Made by a program: the position numbers and the translations under genes
Notes under the pieces: model-generated
What the model was told of the DNA's origin: nothing
Database searches by the model: none
What the model saw: the letters and a program-made list of their open reading frames with translations, nothing else
Part shown: in pieces, positions 59,996-64,000 of the stretch
How positions within the stretch are numbered: the stretch's first letter is position 1
Layout: every line of letters begins with the position of its first letter
Assembly (NCBI GenBank): GCA_023150875.1
Contig: JAKLKC010000016.1
Coordinates: 46,726 to 110,725 of the forward strand
Direction of reading: 5' to 3'
DNA: 64,000 bases
Source: Myxococcota bacterium
Lineage (GTDB): Bacteria > Myxococcota_A > UBA796 > UBA9615 > JAKLKC01

Positions 59996-60670
59996 ATGTT
60001 CCGACACGATTCTTCTCCATCGTTCGCGACATCCGCCCTGGCCCTGCTCATCTTCACCCTCCTCCCGGCGACCGGCAGGGCGGAGACCCTGACGCAGCGG
60101 CTGATCGGGGTGGGCGAGAACATGTCCCTCCGCTTCATCGCCGCCGGCGACGCGGCCATCCAAGCCCAGGTCGTGCTCATGGACGTGGCCGGGCTGGCCG
60201 AGCAGTCGGCGGAGATCCGCGCCCGCCTTCGGAACCTCGAGGGACAGGAGGATCCGGTGGAGCGAGCCAGCATCACCGCCGAGATCCTCTCGGACAGCAC
60301 GGCGCTCGCGCAGCAGACCCGCACCGCCATCCTGGCCCGGGACGCCCTGGACGACCAGGAGAAAGAGCAACTGCGCCGGGCGCACGGCCTCTTCTTCTGG
60401 GCGGGCCTGAACATCGCCGCCATCGGCCTCGACATCGCGTCGGGGATCTTCAAGAAGGGCACCCTCACCATCAGCCTCTCGGACCTGCTGAACATGAAAC
60501 GTTGGAAGCGGGTGGACCAGGTGATGAAGAAGGTGAACCAGCACGCCAGGGAGTTCGAGAACACCAAGAAAGAGAACGACGAGATCATGGAGGCCATCTA
60601 CCAGCACCACAAGGTCGATCCGCCCAACCTGGCGGCGGTGAGCGCCAGCGACAAGCAGCCGAGCCTCTAG
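59996..60670 (+). CDS. Secreted helical protein of unknown function
   Basis: A 224-residue protein with a signal peptide (core ALALLIFTLLPATG, cleavage near RAE at about 29). The mature protein is mostly helical: AEQSAEIRARLRNLEG, ASITAEILSDSTALAQQTR, a hydrophobic segment FFWAGLNIAAIGLDIASGIF (about 128-147) and a charged C-terminal helix with QVMKKVNQHAREFEN. No family recognised. GGAGG lies ten bases before the ATG. It follows the Cys-rich lipoprotein by 63 bases on the same strand. Confidence 0.75.
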   Translation: MFRHDSSPSFATSALALLIFTLLPATGRAETLTQRLIGVGENMSLRFIAAGDAAIQAQVVLMDVAGLAEQSAEIRARLRNLEGQEDPVERASITAEILSDSTALAQQTRTAILARDALDDQEKEQLRRAHGLFFWAGLNIAAIGLDIASGIFKKGTLTISLSDLLNMKRWKRVDQVMKKVNQHAREFENTKKENDEIMEAIYQHHKVDPPNLAAVSASDKQPSL

Positions 60671-60701
60671 GAGAGGCGCCCGGGCCGTCCGGGACGACCT
60701 G

Positions 60702-61031
60702 GTGCGCGGGGACGTGGACGCGGCGCGCCGCGCGGTCCGGGCGCTGGTGAGCCGGGACCCGACCCGCCTGGATCCCGCGCTCCTGTCGGCGGCGGGGGCC
60801 CTGGGGGTGGAACTGGTGAAGGGCGGCCACTTCCGTCTGGGCGATCCCCGGCGCCCCCTCGGCCCGCCGGTCGTGGACGACGCCGTGGCCCTCTCCGAGC
60901 GGGCCATGGCCCTGCCGGTCCTGCTCGCTGTGGCGACGCCGACCCTCCTCGCCGCCGCGGAACGCCTGGCCCAGGCCGCCCGCCAGGCCCCCCTGAGTGC
61001 GCGGTCATCGCAGGCCCGAACCAGACCGTGA
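60702..61031 (+). CDS. Hypothetical protein (109 residues), possibly a gene fragment
   Basis: The frame from GTG 60702 gives an Ala/Leu/Arg-rich protein with LVSRDPTRLDPALLSAAGAL and AMALPVLLAVATPTLLAAAER, without signal or recognisable motif. Coding-like sequence in the same frame extends a little upstream into the end of the previous gene, so the true start may be missing or the frame may be non-coding. Its last bases run into hexanucleotide array 3. Low confidence. Confidence 0.4.
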   Translation: MRGDVDAARRAVRALVSRDPTRLDPALLSAAGALGVELVKGGHFRLGDPRRPLGPPVVDDAVALSERAMALPVLLAVATPTLLAAAERLAQAARQAPLSARSSQARTRP

Positions 61032-61168
61032 TCGCTGTAGCGTGATCCTGGCGTCATGATCGTGGTCGTGATCGCAGCGCCGTAATCGTGATCGAGTCCG
61101 CGATCACGGTCGAGATCGTGTTCGTGTTCGTGTTCGTGTTCGTGATCGCGGTCGTGATCGCGATCCTC
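61027..61168 (-). repeat. Hexanucleotide array 3 (GRRCRC family, inverted)
   Basis: On the minus strand the sequence reads as six-base units GATCAC, GACCGC and four consecutive GAACAC, then more diverged copies. On the plus strand it appears as GTTCGT/GATCGT runs. It is the same family as arrays 1 and 2 in the opposite orientation. The gap 61032-61370 holds this array and a weak TATCAT box (61305-61310), nothing else. Confidence 0.8.
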
Positions 61169-61370
61169 GCCATGAACCCGACTTCGTGACCGCGGGCGCG
61201 GACCTCGGCGCACCGAGGAGCGACGACCGCCAAGGGGCCCTCTCCCGCCACGGCGAGGCCCCGGGGAACCCACGAGACCGGCGGATCCCCGGCCGGATCC
61301 GCGCTATCATCCCGACGCGCTGGCCCCCGCCCACCGGACATGGGCTCCGGGGGAGGCGCCGGGAGTCCCC

Positions 61371-62315
61371 ATGCGCCGCCTCGACGCCGCCGCCCCGTCC
61401 CTCGCCCCCCTCTTCGCCCTCCTCGTCGCCTCCGCCTGCGGGGCGGGGTGCAGCGACGTCTCCATCGCCGGCTCGGCGCGTTGCGACGGGGAGCTCCAGA
61501 GCACCGAGGAGACGCTGGACGCGCCCTTCGACCGGGACGGGGACGGGTACTTCGACGGGGCCAACGAGGACTGCGTGGAGACCTACGGCGCCACGGTCCT
61601 GGACTGCGACGACGCCGATCCCGACGCCCACCCCGGGGGGACCGAGGCCGAGTGCAACGGCGTCGACGACGACTGCGACGCCGCGACCCCCGACGTCCAG
61701 GACCTGGACGGAGACCTCGTCGCCTCGTGCGACGACTGCAACGACACCGATCCCGCCGTCAGCCCCAACGCCATCGAGGTCGCCTGCAACGGCAAGGACG
61801 ACGACTGCCGGGAGGACACGCCCGACGCCGTGGACGCCGACGCCGACGGGACCGACTCCTGCGGCGACTGCGACGACGCCCAGTCCCTCGCCGCCCCCGG
61901 GCTCGACGAGACCTGTGACGACGCCATCGACAACGACTGCGACGGCGCCGTCGACGAGGGCTGCTTCGCCGGCTACAGCGACGTCTGGACCCTGGACCAG
62001 ACGGTCTCCTACTCCTGCGCGTGGGGGAACGTGAACATCAGCTTCGCCAGCCTCCTGATCGAAGAGGCCGCGCCCACGATCTCCTTCACCTCCATCGGGG
62101 GCGGCAGCCAGCCCGGCACCATGACCGGGACCCTGACCGGCACCGACTTCGCCACCAGCCGCTTCCTGCCCGGCACCTGCAACGAGACCTACACCTTCGA
62201 GGGCTGGTTCGACGGCGAGAACTCCTTCGGGGCCACCTTCGAGGCCGAGTTCACCGGGAGCCTCTGCCTCGACTGCACGTCCCGCTCCTGGACGGTGGTG
62301 GGGACGCGGAGCTGA
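61371..62315 (+). CDS. Secreted lipoprotein with three MopE-type repeats
   Basis: A 314-residue lipoprotein, signal ending LLVASAC (Cys23). Residues about 50-200 are three Cys/Asp-rich repeats (DGDGYFDGANEDC, DCDDADPDAHPGG, NGVDDDCDAA and so on), the same putative metal-binding repeat as in the large FG-GAP lipoprotein. A C-terminal beta domain (about 205-314) with SYSCAWGNVNISFASLLI and GWFDGENSFGATFEAEFTG has no family I recognise. There is no Asp pentapeptide spacer. Function unknown. Confidence 0.85.
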   Translation: MRRLDAAAPSLAPLFALLVASACGAGCSDVSIAGSARCDGELQSTEETLDAPFDRDGDGYFDGANEDCVETYGATVLDCDDADPDAHPGGTEAECNGVDDDCDAATPDVQDLDGDLVASCDDCNDTDPAVSPNAIEVACNGKDDDCREDTPDAVDADADGTDSCGDCDDAQSLAAPGLDETCDDAIDNDCDGAVDEGCFAGYSDVWTLDQTVSYSCAWGNVNISFASLLIEEAAPTISFTSIGGGSQPGTMTGTLTGTDFATSRFLPGTCNETYTFEGWFDGENSFGATFEAEFTGSLCLDCTSRSWTVVGTRS

Positions 62316-62425
62316 ACCGGGGCGCCCCCGGCGCGCCGGGCCCCTCGACGGGGCGCCTGGGAAGACGTACAAGACGGCGTGGGGACGCGGCGACCCTCCC
62401 GCGTCTCCCCGGGGGCCCCTCACCG

Positions 62426-63280
62426 ATGTCCCGTTCCCCCGCCCCCTCCACCGCCCTCGCCGGCGCTCTCGCGGAGCGGCTGCTGGACCCCGGGCGGGCT
62501 CGCCGACTGAAGGACATGGAGTTCCGCGACGCCGGTCACGGCTTCGACCCCTTCGGCATGCACCCGGCCTGGGTGGCCCTCGGGGCGGGCCTCTGCCGTC
62601 CCCTTCACGCGTCCTGGTTCCGGGTGACCGCCCACGGCCGGGAGCACCTCCCCCGGGAGGGGGCGGCGATCCTCGCGGCCAACCACTCCGGGACCCTCCC
62701 CTTCGACGCCGCGATGCTGTGGGCCGACGTGGTCCTGGAGGTCGGCAGGGTCCCCCGGCCGGTGGGGGACGTGTTCGTCCCCGCCATGCCCTTCGTCGGC
62801 ACCCTGTTCGCCCGGGCCGGGATGGTGGGGGGATCCCGGGGGAACGTCCGGGCCCTGCTGCGGGAGGGGGAGCTGCTGATGGTGTTCCCCGAGGGGGTGC
62901 CGGGGATCGGCAAGCCCTTCTCGGAGCGCTACCGCCTCCAGGGCTGGCGCGTGGGGCACGCCGAGCTGGCGATCCGCCACCGCGCCCCGGTGGTCCCCGT
63001 CGCCATCGTCGGCGCCGAGGAGCAGATGCCCCAGGTCGCCCGCCTGGAGCGCCTGGGCCGATGGATGGGCCTCCCCTACGTCCCCGTGCCCCTGGTCCCC
63101 TTCCCCCTGCCGGTCCACTACCACGTCTGGTACGGCGAGCCCATCCGCCTGCACGAGGACCTCGCCCCCGAGGCCGCCGACGACCCCGAGGTGGTGCGGG
63201 AGGCGGCGGCGCGGGTGAAGCAGGCCGTAGACGCGCTGCTCCAGCGGGGCCTGCAGGAGAGGCGGGGGATCTTCCGGTGA
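62426..63280 (+). CDS. Lysophospholipid acyltransferase family protein (PlsC-like)
   Basis: A 284-residue acyltransferase. The catalytic motif is AANHSGTLPFDAAM, an NHx4D-type variant, followed by VGDVFVPAMPFVG, the acyl-acceptor block MVFPEGVPGIGKPF and VVPVAIVGAEEQMPQ. It probably acylates a glycerophospholipid or related lipid at the inner membrane. No membrane segment is strong. The stop overlaps the start of the epimerase-like gene (GTGA), and this acyltransferase-epimerase pairing suggests a shared lipid pathway (inferred). Confidence 0.9.
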   Translation: MSRSPAPSTALAGALAERLLDPGRARRLKDMEFRDAGHGFDPFGMHPAWVALGAGLCRPLHASWFRVTAHGREHLPREGAAILAANHSGTLPFDAAMLWADVVLEVGRVPRPVGDVFVPAMPFVGTLFARAGMVGGSRGNVRALLREGELLMVFPEGVPGIGKPFSERYRLQGWRVGHAELAIRHRAPVVPVAIVGAEEQMPQVARLERLGRWMGLPYVPVPLVPFPLPVHYHVWYGEPIRLHEDLAPEAADDPEVVREAAARVKQAVDALLQRGLQERRGIFR

Positions 63281-64000
63281 GCGCCGCGCGACGCCCCCCG
63301 GGCGGGCTCCTGGTCACCGGCGCCACCACGCCCATCGGGATCCGCCTCTGCGCCTCGCTCCTGGGGGATCCCCGCACCCCCTGGGTGCTCGCCGTCGGCC
63401 TGGAGCCGGCGGGCGGCGCCCTGCTCCCCCCGGACCCTCGCCTCGTGTATCGCGCCGTGGACCTGACGCGCCCGCGCCTCGCCCACGAGCTGCTCTTCGG
63501 CCCCGCCCGGGACCTGGGGGTGGAGGGGATCATCCACCTGTCGATGCACCGCTCCCCGCGGGAGAGGGGCCGCGAGGTCCACGCCCTCAACGTCGACGCC
63601 CTCCGCTCGCTGCTGGAGCTGGCGGAGCGGCACCCCACCATCCGCCGCCTGGTGCTGCGCTCCCACGCCGAGGTCTACCGGGTCCACCCCGACCTGCCCA
63701 CCCTGGTCACCGAGGACCACCCGTTGGACCTGTCCCCCGGGGCGGGCCAGTGGGTGCGGGACCGGGTGGAGGCGGACCTGACGGCCTGCGCCCGCATGGG
63801 CCTGTCCCGCCTGGAGATCGCCGTCCTGCGCTGCGCCGAGGTCCTGGCTCCCGGGACCGGCTCCCAGCTCTGGGACTACCTCTCGGCCCCGGTGTGCTTC
63901 CGGCCCCTGGGCTACGATCCCATGATGAACGTGCTCTCCCCCGAGGACGCCGTGGACGCCCTGACCCGGGCGGCCCGGGCCCGGGGCGTCCAGGGGGTGT
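63277..64000 (+). CDS. NAD-dependent epimerase/dehydratase-like protein (3' end outside window)
   Basis: The frame opens at GTG 63277, overlapping the acyltransferase stop, and runs past the window edge with about 241 residues visible. It begins with the dinucleotide-binding LLVTGATTPIGIRLCASLLG and continues with VDLTRP, IIHLSM, LNVDALRSLLELAER and a VLRSHAEVY strand, matching extended short-chain dehydrogenases/epimerases. The usual YxxxK pair is not evident where expected (QWVRDRVEADL), so it may be an atypical or non-catalytic member. Substrate unknown. Confidence 0.82.
   Translation, partial: MSAARRPPGGLLVTGATTPIGIRLCASLLGDPRTPWVLAVGLEPAGGALLPPDPRLVYRAVDLTRPRLAHELLFGPARDLGVEGIIHLSMHRSPRERGREVHALNVDALRSLLELAERHPTIRRLVLRSHAEVYRVHPDLPTLVTEDHPLDLSPGAGQWVRDRVEADLTACARMGLSRLEIAVLRCAEVLAPGTGSQLWDYLSAPVCFRPLGYDPMMNVLSPEDAVDALTRAARARGVQGV

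Overview
The window is very GC-rich, dense bacterial chromosome with GC-biased third codon positions, many GTG starts and frequent start/stop overlaps. Several traits point to an uncultured myxobacterium-like or deltaproteobacterium-like lineage: lipoproteins with MopE-type Cys/Asp repeats and Asp-rich linkers, a very large Ser/Thr kinase-cyclase-ATPase-TPR protein, a receiver-DUF4388-J-TPR protein, and an ImuA/ImuB/DnaE2 mutasome. That placement is inference from gene content; the window has no rRNA or other phylogenetic marker.

Layout. 1-8.6 kb is a protein quality-control cluster: clpX, a divergent DnaJ-like gene, an EVE-domain gene, lon, an HtrA-type protease and an RpoH-type heat-shock sigma factor, with a 182-bp inverted-repeat element between htrA and rpoH. 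8.7-22.5 kb holds signalling and surface genes: the kinase-cyclase-ATPase-TPR protein, a ten-repeat MopE plus seven-blade FG-GAP lipoprotein, a PAS/coiled-coil histidine-kinase-like protein, and the receiver-DUF4388-J-TPR protein. 22.6-27.5 kb is a tight tetrapyrrole operon (HemX/CcsA-like, hemA, hemC, hemD, hemB).

27.6-33.9 kb is an accessory stretch full of broken genes. It has a frameshifted Asp-linker lipoprotein, a truncated DUF4143-type ATPase, an orphan ribbon-helix-helix antitoxin, a multi-hairpin intergenic element and a HigBA-type toxin-antitoxin pair. It ends in a head-to-head pair of gene ends: a solo effector-associated-domain (EAD1-like) protein and a MoxR-type AAA+ protein that lost its P-loop half. 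I read this pair as the remnant of an NTP-dependent conflict (MoxR/EAD) system.

33.9-45.2 kb returns to housekeeping: polA, a small histidine kinase, an ECF sigma/anti-sigma/secreted protein operon, a Uma2-BtpA pair, a 7Fe ferredoxin, an O-antigen-ligase-TPR protein and a CBS-containing site-2 protease. 45.2-51.6 kb is a minus-strand lysine-2,3-aminomutase-like / aminotransferase / MarR operon followed by a rifampicin-phosphotransferase-like PEP enzyme. Its promoter carries two 10-bp direct repeats one double-turn apart. 52.7-58.5 kb is the imuA-imuB-dnaE2 translesion-synthesis operon with a recognisable promoter and an inverted GAAC/GTTC site; imuA ends in a hexanucleotide array coding Gly-Thr-Asn. 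58.6-64 kb has small secreted or lipoprotein genes, a second MopE-repeat lipoprotein, an acyltransferase and a coupled NAD-dependent epimerase-like gene cut by the window edge.

Three separate arrays of one degenerate hexamer family (consensus GRRCRC) occur at about 20.1, 53.7 and 61.1 kb, two in intergenic DNA and one in a coding region. Sigma-70-like promoters with 17-18-bp spacers were found by eye upstream of clpX, the dnaJ-like gene, the PAS gene, higBA, polA, fdxA, the kamA-like operon and imuA. No tRNA, rRNA, CRISPR array or intact insertion sequence was seen.
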